Part shown: in pieces, positions 20,599 to 30,000 of the stretch | Layout of the letters: each line of letters opens with the position of its first letter | Position numbering within the stretch: position 1 is the first letter of the stretch | NCBI GenBank assembly: GCA_023623175.1 | Contig: JAMNXU010000039.1 | Span: 124,001-188,000 of the forward strand | DNA from: Bacillota bacterium | Lineage (GTDB): Bacteria > Bacillota > Clostridia > Acetivibrionales > JAMNXU01 | Direction of reading: 5' to 3' | Length of the DNA: 64,000 nt | The notes under the pieces: model-generated | The model's database searches: none | What the model was told of the DNA's origin: nothing | The model's input: the letters and a program-made list of their open reading frames with translations, nothing else | Position numbers and translations under genes: made by a program

Positions 20599-22524
20599 AT
20601 GGAAGGTATTATACTTGGAAACAGATACGAGCTGATAGAGAAAATCGGCGGCGGCGGTATGGCCGTTGTATATAAGGCCAGATGCAGGCTGCTTAACAGA
20701 TATGTTGCAGTGAAAATCCTGAGACTGGAATTTACCAATGATGAAGAATTTATCAAAAGATTCCAGGTGGAAGCACAGTCGGCTGCAAGTTTGTCCCATC
20801 CGAACATAGTCTCCATTTATGATGTAGGTCAGCAGGAAAACATTCATTATATAGTGATGGAATTCATCGAGGGGATTACGCTCAAGGAATACATTGCGAA
20901 GAAAAAATGCCTGTCATGGAGGGAAACCGTAAATATAGCCGAACAGATATGTTCGGCCATTGAGCATGCCCATTCGAAAAATATTATCCACCGCGACATC
21001 AAGCCTCATAATATAATGCTGACCAGTGACGGGATTGCCAAGGTTACGGATTTCGGCATAGCCCGGGCTGTATCGTCGTCTACAATTACGATGGTGGGCA
21101 GCACCATCGGCTCAGTCCATTATTTTTCTCCCGAACAGGCAAGGGGAGGATACGTTGACGAGAAGTCCGACCTTTACTCGCTGGGGATTACCATGTATGA
21201 AATGGCTACGGGAAAACTCCCGTTCAACGGTGAAAGTCCCGTGGCAGTGGCGCTGATGCATCTCCAGGAAACCCCGGTGCAGCCCATGGAACTCAATCCC
21301 GATATTCCCAAGGGTCTGAATGATATAATTATGAAGGCAATTACAAAGGAACAGGACAAGAGGTACCAGACCGCGACCCAGATGCTTGAGGATCTGCAAA
21401 GGGTTCGAGAGGAACCCGACGGTTCCTTTGTGAAAATTGAAAGCCAGGAAGACGCGCCGACCAAGAGAATCAGCGCCATAAACGATGAGCAACTGGCGGG
21501 GAAGGATGATAATTTGAGTAAAAAAAGCAGCGCAAAGAACAAGCCTAAAAAGTCGAAATACAAGGAAAGAATTGCAATGGCGCTTGCGATATTTACCGGT
21601 TTCATAATTATCGCCGTGACCGGTGTGCTGACCTATTATTTCATGGTCGGAGAAATAAACGCCAAGCAGACGGCAAAAATGCCCGATTTTACCAACCGCA
21701 ATTATGAGAAAATAAAAGACCAGATAAAGAAGGATTTTGACGTTGTTGAAATCAGGACATATCGCGAGGACATTGCAAAGGATTTTATTTACCAGCAGGA
21801 CCCCAAACCCGGCACGCCCTATAAAGTCAACGGGTACACGCAGCTTAAGCTGTATATAAGCAACGGACCGGAGATGGTCAGAGTTCCGAACCTGACCAAC
21901 AAGACCATGCGCGAAGCGGAAGTTGAGTTTAAGAACCTTGGATTTGAAATGGAGGTTAAGGAAGAGTTCAGCGACAAGATTGAAAAAGGACGTGTGACCC
22001 GCACCGATCCCGAAGCAGGAACGATGGTGAAAGCCGGAAGCATAATTACTGTTTATCAGAGCAAGGGTCCTGAGATTAAAAAGACGATAGTTCCCGATCT
22101 TTCCGGAATGACTGAATCGGAAGCCAAGAATGCTCTCCAGGAAGCCAGGCTGAAACTGGGCAACATGTACCCCAAGGACAAGAGCAGCAGGGTGGACAGG
22201 GTGGAAAGCCAGAAGCCGGAGGCCGGAGAAGAAGTAGATGAAAATACGGCTGTGGATATTTGGTTCAGCGAGGCCGAGCAGGTCAAAAGGCATGAAATTG
22301 TTGAGACTATCTCTCTCAAGGATCCCCAGGATTACGGTAAATCCATTAAAGTAAGGGTCGACGTCAGGCCGTCGGATACAAATGAAACTGAAACCGTATA
22401 CGAAGAGATAGTAACCAAGCAGAGCTTCCCCTTGAGAGTAAGGATTCCCATACCCGAAGACGGAGGAACATTAGTCACGGTCTACTTCAACGATAAATTG
22501 GTAAATTCATTCTGGAGGGAGTAA
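20599..22524 (+). CDS. prkC: PASTA-domain Ser/Thr protein kinase
   Basis: Kinase motifs IIHRDIKPHNIMLT, DFGIA; TM; three PASTA repeats. Confidence 0.96.
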   Translation: MEGIILGNRYELIEKIGGGGMAVVYKARCRLLNRYVAVKILRLEFTNDEEFIKRFQVEAQSAASLSHPNIVSIYDVGQQENIHYIVMEFIEGITLKEYIAKKKCLSWRETVNIAEQICSAIEHAHSKNIIHRDIKPHNIMLTSDGIAKVTDFGIARAVSSSTITMVGSTIGSVHYFSPEQARGGYVDEKSDLYSLGITMYEMATGKLPFNGESPVAVALMHLQETPVQPMELNPDIPKGLNDIIMKAITKEQDKRYQTATQMLEDLQRVREEPDGSFVKIESQEDAPTKRISAINDEQLAGKDDNLSKKSSAKNKPKKSKYKERIAMALAIFTGFIIIAVTGVLTYYFMVGEINAKQTAKMPDFTNRNYEKIKDQIKKDFDVVEIRTYREDIAKDFIYQQDPKPGTPYKVNGYTQLKLYISNGPEMVRVPNLTNKTMREAEVEFKNLGFEMEVKEEFSDKIEKGRVTRTDPEAGTMVKAGSIITVYQSKGPEIKKTIVPDLSGMTESEAKNALQEARLKLGNMYPKDKSSRVDRVESQKPEAGEEVDENTAVDIWFSEAEQVKRHEIVETISLKDPQDYGKSIKVRVDVRPSDTNETETVYEEIVTKQSFPLRVRIPIPEDGGTLVTVYFNDKLVNSFWRE

Positions 22525-22540
22525 CAGGAGGTAGAACCGT

Positions 22541-23479
22541 TTGCTCGAGGGCAAGATATTAAAAGGTATAGGGGGTTTTTACTATGTCAAGTCAGGGGAT
22601 GAGATATATGAATGCAAGGCAAGGGGAATCTTCAGGAAAGAAGAAATAAAGCCCCTGCCCGGGGATAACGTTTGCATTGAAGTACTGGACGACAGGACAA
22701 AAACAGGAAATATAATAAAAATAAAAGAGAGAAGTACGGAACTTCAGAGACCCGCTGTTGCCAACGTGGATCAGCTGGCGGCAGTGATTGCGGTAAAATC
22801 ACCGGAGCCGGACTTACTGCTGTTGGACAAACTTCTTCTTATTGCGCAAATCAAGGGCATATCCGCTTTCATCTGCATCAACAAGATTGATCTTGGAAAT
22901 GAAGATGAATATGAGGCCATTAAAAACATTTATACAGGATCCGGATACAGGGTTATCCCGTTAAGCGCGGTTACGCAGCAGGGGTTTGACGAACTCAGGG
23001 AGGAACTGAAAAGCAGCGTGACCGTTTTTGCGGGACAGTCCGGAGTAGGTAAATCCACGATTCTGAACACGATAATGCAATCAAGGGTTATGGAAACCGG
23101 CGAGGTCAGTTCAAGGATACATAGGGGGAGACATACCACGAGGCATGCCGAACTCGTTGAACTTACCACGGGCGGTTTTATTGTGGATACGCCGGGATTC
23201 AGCTCGCTGGAGCTTGAGAACCTCGGAGATATTCTGTGCGAGATATCGCTCGACATGTATTACCCCGAATTCAGGGAATATATCGGCGGGTGCAGGTTCA
23301 AGGGCTGTTCCCACAGGACGGAGCCCGGTTGCCTGGTTATTGAGGCCGTGGAGGCAGGAAGGATCGACAGGGGAAGGTACGGGCGTTACTTGCACTTTTA
23401 TTCGGTAATAGAGGATTACAGGGAAAATATATACAAAAACAGGGCGAAATCGGGACGGAAAAGCCTGAAAGAAAGATAG
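22541..23479 (+). CDS. rsgA: Ribosome small subunit GTPase A (TTG start)
   Basis: VFAGQSGVGKSTILN; IVDTPGFSSLEL; Zn knuckle CRFKGCSHRTEPGCLV. Confidence 0.95.
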   Translation: MLEGKILKGIGGFYYVKSGDEIYECKARGIFRKEEIKPLPGDNVCIEVLDDRTKTGNIIKIKERSTELQRPAVANVDQLAAVIAVKSPEPDLLLLDKLLLIAQIKGISAFICINKIDLGNEDEYEAIKNIYTGSGYRVIPLSAVTQQGFDELREELKSSVTVFAGQSGVGKSTILNTIMQSRVMETGEVSSRIHRGRHTTRHAELVELTTGGFIVDTPGFSSLELENLGDILCEISLDMYYPEFREYIGGCRFKGCSHRTEPGCLVIEAVEAGRIDRGRYGRYLHFYSVIEDYRENIYKNRAKSGRKSLKER

Positions 23480-23719
23480 CAGGTTACCATGCAGGTTTGC
23501 TGCAGCTCACCATCAATAGCTCAGGCAAGCCTGCAATAATATTAATTATATTACCTTATAACAAATAAAAAAATATTGTATAACAAATTATGCAAATCTA
23601 TATTGTGCTAATATTTAAACTGGCAAATATTCAAAACGCGCCAGGATAGTATACGCAGAATACGAAAAGCTATGCGGCATGTTTTGAGACATTAGATGGC
23701 AAAACAAGGAGTTGACGAA

Positions 23720-24379
23720 ATGATTAAAATTGCTCCGTCTATACTGGCTTCAGATTTTTCGAGGCTCGGCGAGGAGATTTTAAAAGTTGAGAAGGCCGGG
23801 GCCGATATGATTCACATCGATGTAATGGACGGCCATTTTGTACCCAATATCACTATCGGGCCTCCTGTTGTGAAGAAACTCAGGGCGGTTACAAAACTGC
23901 CTTTTGACGTCCACCTCATGATTACGAATCCCGATGATTACATAGACGCTTTTGCCGAAGCGGGAGCGGACAACATCACGGTTCACGTGGAAGCCTGCAC
24001 GCACCTGAACCGCACCATACAGAAAATCCGCCAGCTGGGACGCAGGGCGTCCGTCGCGCTGAATCCGGCCACGCCACTGTGCACCCTTGACTGGATACTC
24101 CAGGATGTGGACATGGTGCTGCTCATGACGGTAAATCCGGGTTTCGGTGGGCAGGTATACATTGAGTCCATGACCAAAAAAATAGAAATGCTGAGGCAGA
24201 TTGTGGAGGAAGAAGGCCTAAAAACGGACATCGAAGTGGACGGCGGAATAGACACGGAAAACATTTATCGCGTGACAAAGGCAGGAGCAAATGTTATTGT
24301 GGCGGGTTCGACCGTTTACAATGCCCCCGACACCAGTGCGATAATAAGGGAGCTCAGGGACAGGGCATACCAGGGATAA
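23720..24379 (+). CDS. rpe: Ribulose-phosphate 3-epimerase
   Basis: [45 protein letters not shown]. Confidence 0.97.
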   Translation: MIKIAPSILASDFSRLGEEILKVEKAGADMIHIDVMDGHFVPNITIGPPVVKKLRAVTKLPFDVHLMITNPDDYIDAFAEAGADNITVHVEACTHLNRTIQKIRQLGRRASVALNPATPLCTLDWILQDVDMVLLMTVNPGFGGQVYIESMTKKIEMLRQIVEEEGLKTDIEVDGGIDTENIYRVTKAGANVIVAGSTVYNAPDTSAIIRELRDRAYQG

Positions 24380-24547
24380 AGTATGTAAACAATGAAAAGG
24401 TACATAAAAAAGGTATATAAAAGGCAACGAAAGGAAAGACGCAACAAATGTAACTAGCCATCTAAAGGGCAAGTCGCATTAAACATGGCGTATTAAACAA
24501 GGCGTATAAAGAAGAAAGGCAATAAATAAGATGAATAAACCGGGGGA

Positions 24548-25207
24548 ATGGCTATAAAAGCGCTCATCATCTGCAACGGGAAAATAAGGGATTATGAATA
24601 TTATAAACAATATACAGAAAACGCCGAACTGGTGATTTGCGCAGACGGGGGAGCAAACCATGCCGCAAGGATGGGGATCATACCCGATGTGATTTTGGGG
24701 GATTTTGACTCTGTCTCACCGGAAATCCGTAAATGCTATTGCGACAGCGGATGTGATAAGGTAATAGAGTTTCGTGAATTTCCCTCAGAAAAGGACATGA
24801 CCGACTCGGAACTGGCACTGGATACGGCCGTGGAAAAGGGTGCCGACCGGATTGTATTCATTGGCTGCCTCGGAAACAGGATAGACCATACGATTGCCAA
24901 CATAAACCTGTTAAAGGCGGCACTTGACAGGGGAATTGACGCGGTGCTCGTTGACGAGTACAACGAAATAAGGCTTATAAAGAATTACATTGAAATTGAG
25001 AAGAGGGAGGGATGGAAGCTGTCACTGCTTCCGCTTACTCCCGTTGTCAGTGGCATAACCACGAGCGGGCTTTATTATCCCCTTAGCGATGCGACCATGG
25101 AAATCGGCCCGACGCGGGGAATAAGCAATGAATTTACGGAGAACAAGGCTTCAGTGCGGATCAGGGATGGGCTGTTGCTCGTGATATTATCGAGGGACGA
25201 GTCCTGA
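24548..25207 (+). CDS. thiN: Thiamine diphosphokinase
   Basis: VICADGGANHAARMGIIPDVILGDFDS; PSEKDMTDSELAL. Confidence 0.93.
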   Translation: MAIKALIICNGKIRDYEYYKQYTENAELVICADGGANHAARMGIIPDVILGDFDSVSPEIRKCYCDSGCDKVIEFREFPSEKDMTDSELALDTAVEKGADRIVFIGCLGNRIDHTIANINLLKAALDRGIDAVLVDEYNEIRLIKNYIEIEKREGWKLSLLPLTPVVSGITTSGLYYPLSDATMEIGPTRGISNEFTENKASVRIRDGLLLVILSRDES

Positions 25208-25285
25208 CCGAAAAAGTGCATTGTAAAAAAAATTAAGGTTCAAAAAAAGGCTGGAAATTCAAAAATATTTTAATTTTATACAGAA

Positions 25286-25316
25286 ACGGCGCTGGTCCCT
25301 GGAGGACCAACGCCGT
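25286..25316. terminator. Probable bidirectional terminator hairpin
   Basis: ACGGCGCTGGTCCCTGGAGGACCAACGCCGT between convergent thiN and aminotransferase; weak T-tract. Confidence 0.65.
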
Positions 25317-25353
25317 TTACTTATCGTTTACTTATCTTCAGGTTTTGCGGCCA

Positions 25354-26538
25354 TTACCCGATAAACTCCCGCGCAAGGGCTTCAAAGGCTGCAAAAGAGT
25401 TCTCAATGACTTTTACGTCCTTGCAGTAGGCTATCCTGAAATAACCGGGGCATCCGAACCCGCTGCCGGGCACGAGGATCAGGTTGTACTTCATCGCCGC
25501 GCGGACAAATTCCACGTCGTCCTCGAGCGGCGACCTGGGGAACAGGTAGAAGGCTCCGCTGGGCTTGATGCATGAAAAGCCGAGTTCTGTCAGCTTGTTA
25601 TAAAGCAGGTCCCTGCGTTCCTTGTAAATTGCCGGGTCCACGGAAAGGTAGGCTGTTTCGCCAATTACTCTCTGGAACAGCGAAGGAGCGTTGACAAATC
25701 CCAGAGTGCGGTTTGAAAAGATCAGGGCGTCTGCCAGGAGTGCGGCGTCCCTCGCCGACGGACTAACTGCTATGTACCCTATTCTTTCGCCGGGTAGCGA
25801 GAGCGATTTGCTGTAAGAATCCACCACGATGGAATTTTCAAATATCTTTAAAATGCTCGGCACTTTTACGCCGTCATAGACGAGTTTCCTGTAAGGTTCG
25901 TCGGAGACGACAAAAATGGTTGTCCCGTACTCTTTCTCCTTTTTCTTGATAACATCGGCCAGTTCCATCAGTACCTTTTCGCTGTAGACCACGCCGGTGG
26001 GATTGTTGGGGCTGTTGATCAATAACGCCTTGGTTGCGGGCGTGATCCTGCTTTCTATCAATTCCGGATCGGGTTCGAACGTATCCCTGTTTACGGGAAC
26101 GATGACGCTTTTTCCGCCGTGGTTGTCGATATAAAAAAGGTATTCGACGAAATAGGGAGATAGCACTATTACTTCCTCGCCGGGATTGAGTATTGACTTG
26201 AATACGACATTGAGAGCGCCGCCGGCGCCGGCTGTCATAATTACGTTTTCATAACCCAGTTTAACTCCGTGCTCAACGCTCAGAGCTTCGGCAACTTTCT
26301 GCCTGACATCTGCATACCCGGCATTTGGCATGTAACCGTGCAGTCCCGGCCTGTCTTCTTCAATGAGCCTGAGAAGCGCCTTCTTGACATCGACCGGCGG
26401 TTCGGGGTCGGGATTACCCAGGGAAAAATCAAAGACATTTTCGGGCCCGTATTTTTGCCTCAGTTTTTCCCCTTCTTCAAACATCGTTCTTATGAAAGAC
26501 GCTTTTTTCAGATTATTGACGACTTTTTCCGAAAGCAT
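25354..26538 (-). CDS. PLP-dependent class I/II aminotransferase
   Basis: VFDFSLGNPDPEPP; LINSPNNPTGVVYS; VVDSYSKSLSLPGERIGYIA. Confidence 0.93.
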   Translation of the reverse strand: MLSEKVVNNLKKASFIRTMFEEGEKLRQKYGPENVFDFSLGNPDPEPPVDVKKALLRLIEEDRPGLHGYMPNAGYADVRQKVAEALSVEHGVKLGYENVIMTAGAGGALNVVFKSILNPGEEVIVLSPYFVEYLFYIDNHGGKSVIVPVNRDTFEPDPELIESRITPATKALLINSPNNPTGVVYSEKVLMELADVIKKKEKEYGTTIFVVSDEPYRKLVYDGVKVPSILKIFENSIVVDSYSKSLSLPGERIGYIAVSPSARDAALLADALIFSNRTLGFVNAPSLFQRVIGETAYLSVDPAIYKERRDLLYNKLTELGFSCIKPSGAFYLFPRSPLEDDVEFVRAAMKYNLILVPGSGFGCPGYFRIAYCKDVKVIENSFAAFEALAREFIG

Positions 26539-26687
26539 GTACAGGACCTCCTTTACATTTTAACAATATCCAGTTGATACTATTTACAGCTGTTTAAATT
26601 TTTCAGTTGTTTGTATTTGTTCGGTTATTTGCATTTAATCAGTTTATTTTTAAACTGTTTAATCTATCGGCCGTTTGCCAATTGATA

Positions 26688-28466
26688 CTATGATAGATTG
26701 CTGGATTTACTCAACTTCTCCGCTATTTCCCGGTCCGGTGTTACAATTATTGTCCTGTAGTTGTCGTAAATTACCATTCCCGGCTTTGCTCCCGGAGGTT
26801 TTTTCACGTTTTTTACCGTTGTATAGTCCACCGGGACGTTGGAAGAGTTCCGCGCTTTACTGTGGAAGGCGGCAAGCATGGCAGCTTCTTCGAGCGCCCT
26901 GTCGGTCAGTTTTCTTCCCTTGAGGCGGATTATTGTGTGCGAACCGGGTATCTTTTGCGTATGCAGCCATATGTCGCCGGAAGCCGCGTACCTGAGCGTG
27001 AGTTCGTCATTCTGCCGGTTGTTCCTTCCGACCAGTATTTCAAAACCGTCGCTCGAATGGAATACCAGCGGATTGAATGATTTTTCCTGGTTTTTCTTTT
27101 TGGTGTCTTTTTTCTTTTTAGCTTTTATATAACCTTCTTCCTCGAGCTCGGAGGCTATTTCCTCCACGTCCTGAAGTGTAGTGCTGCTTTCCAGCAGGTG
27201 GAGCACGCTTTCAAGATAATCCAGTTCCTTCAGGTTTTCTTCAAGCTGTTCTTTGGCATTCAAATAGGTTCTCTTTGCCTTGGCATATTTCTTAAAATAT
27301 AGCTGCGCGTTCTCCTGGGGTGTCAGGTTTTCGTCCAGCGGTATGTTCACATATTCGCCGTTTTCGCTGTAATAATTCAGCAGTGTTACGCTTTTTGCTC
27401 CGGGAGGAATGGCGTATATATTGGCCGTAATCAGTTCGCCGTACAGTTTCAGCCTGTCCCTGTCGGCCGCTTCCCTGAGCGTGTCGAGGTGAATCGCGTG
27501 TTTTTTCCTGCAGCGGTCTATGTTGTTTTCCAGGACTTTAATTAAATCGGCCTTCTTCTGGCTGAGCCTGTATATTCTGACCTTATCGGTGTAGAAAGTA
27601 TCCAGCGCGTAATTCATCATTTCAAAATATTTGGCATGCGCAGCAATCCCGAGGCGTATACAGTGGAAATCCCGCGGCAGCGCTTCTTCTCCCGGACTGT
27701 CGTAGATTATGCATGGGGAAAAGCGATTCTGCCTGAGATCATCAACAAGCTCCGACAGGACGTTTTCCAGCCGCATCAAATCAGTGCCGGTCAGCCTGTT
27801 CCCGGCAGATTTTTCATTAATGCCGGCCCTGAAGCAAATTTCCCGGCAAAGCAGCGGGCTGAATCCCCGGATATTTTCCAACAGGAATTTTTCCATTGGC
27901 AGTTCTGATACTCTTGCCTTCTCAATAAACTCCTGCAGCGACAGCTCTTCAGGATTGGTTTTTTCCTGGGACGGGGGCAGGGTATAGGGTCGAGCGGGCA
28001 TTATTTCCCTTACACTGCTTACATCGCTGTCCACGTGTTTTACTGCATCAATGATTTTATCTTCGCTGTTGAGCAGGATAATGTTGCTGTGCCTTCCCAT
28101 AATTTCAATGAGAAGTTTTTTCCTGCTCACGTCACCCAGTTCATTGACCGAATCTATATGTACAGTGATAATGCGTTCGTAATCATGAAACTCAAATTCA
28201 ACTATTCTGCCGCCCGCAAGGTGTTTTCTCAGCAGCATGCAGAACATCGGAGGAGTAGTCGGATTTTCGCGCTCGGACTGCGTCAGGTGGATACGCGCAT
28301 AGCCGGGATTGCATGTAAGCAGGAGCCTGTAGCTTCTGCCGCCGGCCCTTATATGCAGCACAACCTCATCGGCCTCCGGCTGGAATATTTTCTCTATACG
28401 ACCGCCTGAAAGAAGCGCGTTCAGCTCATTAACCACACATTTTGCCACAACACCGTCGAAGGGCAT
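26688..28466 (-). CDS. rqcH: NFACT-family ribosome quality control protein (RqcH/FbpA-like)
   Basis: MPFDGVVAKCVVNELNALLSGGRIEKIFQPE; EILVGRNNRQNDELTLRYAASGDIWLHTQKIPGSHTIIR. Confidence 0.93.
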   Translation of the reverse strand: MPFDGVVAKCVVNELNALLSGGRIEKIFQPEADEVVLHIRAGGRSYRLLLTCNPGYARIHLTQSERENPTTPPMFCMLLRKHLAGGRIVEFEFHDYERIITVHIDSVNELGDVSRKKLLIEIMGRHSNIILLNSEDKIIDAVKHVDSDVSSVREIMPARPYTLPPSQEKTNPEELSLQEFIEKARVSELPMEKFLLENIRGFSPLLCREICFRAGINEKSAGNRLTGTDLMRLENVLSELVDDLRQNRFSPCIIYDSPGEEALPRDFHCIRLGIAAHAKYFEMMNYALDTFYTDKVRIYRLSQKKADLIKVLENNIDRCRKKHAIHLDTLREAADRDRLKLYGELITANIYAIPPGAKSVTLLNYYSENGEYVNIPLDENLTPQENAQLYFKKYAKAKRTYLNAKEQLEENLKELDYLESVLHLLESSTTLQDVEEIASELEEEGYIKAKKKKDTKKKNQEKSFNPLVFHSSDGFEILVGRNNRQNDELTLRYAASGDIWLHTQKIPGSHTIIRLKGRKLTDRALEEAAMLAAFHSKARNSSNVPVDYTTVKNVKKPPGAKPGMVIYDNYRTIIVTPDREIAEKLSKSSNLS

Positions 28467-28564
28467 CTTTATCCCTCCCTTTTTAGAAACCGCGTAATTG
28501 TTCATAGTATAACATTTAAATCATCATGATAAAAGGGGGATATTGGTATACGGGTACGGTTCCA

Positions 28565-28637
28565 CCTGGGACACGGGGACGGTTCCTCTGTCCCAGGTGG
28601 TGGTACAGGGACACGGGGACGGTTCTTCTGTCCCAGG
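28565..28637. repeat. Two direct REP-like palindromic units
   Basis: CCTGGGACACGGGGACGGTTCCTCTGTCCCAGG and CAGGGACACGGGGACGGTTCTTCTGTCCCAGG. Confidence 0.9.
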
Positions 28638-28762
28638 TCAAAAAAGTTATGGAGACAAAAGAATTGTATGATTGCAAAAAGGATACAAAAAAGGGGACAG
28701 TAATAGCTTAATTTTAGCCTAAATGGGGCAATCATATCTTTACCATTGTTAAGGCTTTTGCA

Positions 28763-28815
28763 TGGGACAAGAGAACCGTCCCCGTGTCCCGGTCCCCGTG
28801 TCCCGCCCCTGTCCC
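28763..28815. repeat. Inverted REP-like units
   Basis: TGGGACAAGAGAACCGTCCCCGTGTCCCGGTCCCCGTGTCCCGCCCCTGTCCC. Confidence 0.88.
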
Positions 28816-28900
28816 TATTATGTCTTGTTCGTGTAACAGTTGACCTGTATAATATTGGATAGGGTCAGCGCCCGATATATATGGCAAAGGATGGCATGCA

Positions 28901-29188
28901 ATGGTAATTGGCGTGTTGAAGATAAGCATGGAACTGCATGGTGTTTTTTCGCTAAAGGAGAAACGGCATATTGTTAAAAGCTTGCTTGAAAGAATCAGAT
29001 CCAGGTTCAATGTTTCCGCCGCGGAGACGGATCTCAATGAAAAGTGGGGGAACGCGGTTATCGGCATTGCCTGTGTAACCAATGAGTCCGCCCATGCCGA
29101 CAGCATAATGGCAAATATAGTGAATTTCATCGAGACAGACGGACGCGTGTTCATTTCAAATTACGTTACGGAGCTGATTAATGTATAA
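28901..29188 (+). CDS. DUF503 family protein
   Basis: MVIGVLKISMELHGVFSLKEKRHIVKSLLERIRSRFNVSAAE. Confidence 0.93.
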   Translation: MVIGVLKISMELHGVFSLKEKRHIVKSLLERIRSRFNVSAAETDLNEKWGNAVIGIACVTNESAHADSIMANIVNFIETDGRVFISNYVTELINV

Positions 29189-29225
29189 ACGGATTAAATA
29201 GGCCAAATCAGTACAAATTTTGGAC

Positions 29226-29254
29226 TTGACTACAATAGGTTTATTGAGTAGAAT
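29226..29254 (+). promoter_or_regulatory. Sigma-A-type promoter upstream of tRNA-Ala
   Basis: TTGACT-17 nt-TAGAAT. Confidence 0.6.
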
Positions 29255-29321
29255 ATTCTACGTAGCTTCCCTGAAGTGCTTTTTGTGGCTGCTAAATAAA
29301 TACAAATGTAAATAAATCCGT

Positions 29322-29396
29322 GGGGATATGGCGCAGCGGGAGCGCACTTGACTGGCAGTCAAGGGGTCGAGGGTTCAAGTCCCTCTATCTCCACCA
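29322..29396 (+). tRNA. tRNA-Ala(GGC)
   Basis: Full cloverleaf GGGGATA...TATCTCCACCA; anticodon loop CTGGCAG; GGTTCAAGT T-loop; encoded CCA. Confidence 0.97.
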
Positions 29397-29406
29397 CAAA
29401 AGATTG

Positions 29407-29450
29407 CAATCGTGTACGATGGAGTTTTCACCGTACACGATTGTTTTTTT
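29407..29450 (+). terminator. Rho-independent terminator after tRNA-Ala
   Basis: CAATCGTGTACG...CGTACACGATTG TTTTTTT. Confidence 0.92.
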
Positions 29451-30000
29451 AATTCTTTCCTGTGTAAAGTTATTTGAAATCCTCTGATGTTTTGGATCCA
29501 TTTTAGATCCATGCCAAAAACCGCTGTTTTGGTTTTTGGCCAGCTTAAAGAGCTGGGCCCGGTAGATTTCTGAATATTTCTCCAAAATTATATAATATTC
29601 TTGTACTAATCTTTTTATCTTCGTATTGTTTTGATAAAGCCCTGAACAAAATGTTTAAGTTTGGATGAAGTTACATTCTGTTTTTGCACAGGTCGGTTAA
29701 AAAGCAAGCTAAAACAGGACAAATAAAATCAATGGCGAAAAAGACTGAAAAGGCCTGAATTAAGGAGATAAAAGAAGTATATTCTGACGGTTTCTGAAAT
29801 AAAAGCAGACAAATTTTTAAAAAAGAGTTAGAATAGATACATGAGTGATTAAATGCCAGATTGCTGCCGGACGCCCTTCGGCGTATTTGCGGTTTGGCGT
29901 ATTTTGTTCCAGATAACCGGAAGCTTATATATTCTGCAATCATGGCAGAAACAGACGCAATCTAAGAGAAACAACAAATGCAAGAGGATGCGATTTTTAT

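Noticed and set aside
21112-22293. 393-aa minus-strand ORF opposite prkC
   Set aside because: Antisense shadow of a clearly coding kinase/PASTA gene; low-complexity, no recognisable motif
28526-28735. ORFs rich in GTRGRFLCPR / NRPRVPVPP
   Set aside because: Translations of the REP-like palindromes; spurious
29385-29585. 66-aa minus-strand ORF resembling an integrase C-terminus (GSKMDPKHQR)
   Set aside because: Frame runs into the tRNA-Ala gene and terminator, and the resemblance is too short to support a remnant integrase
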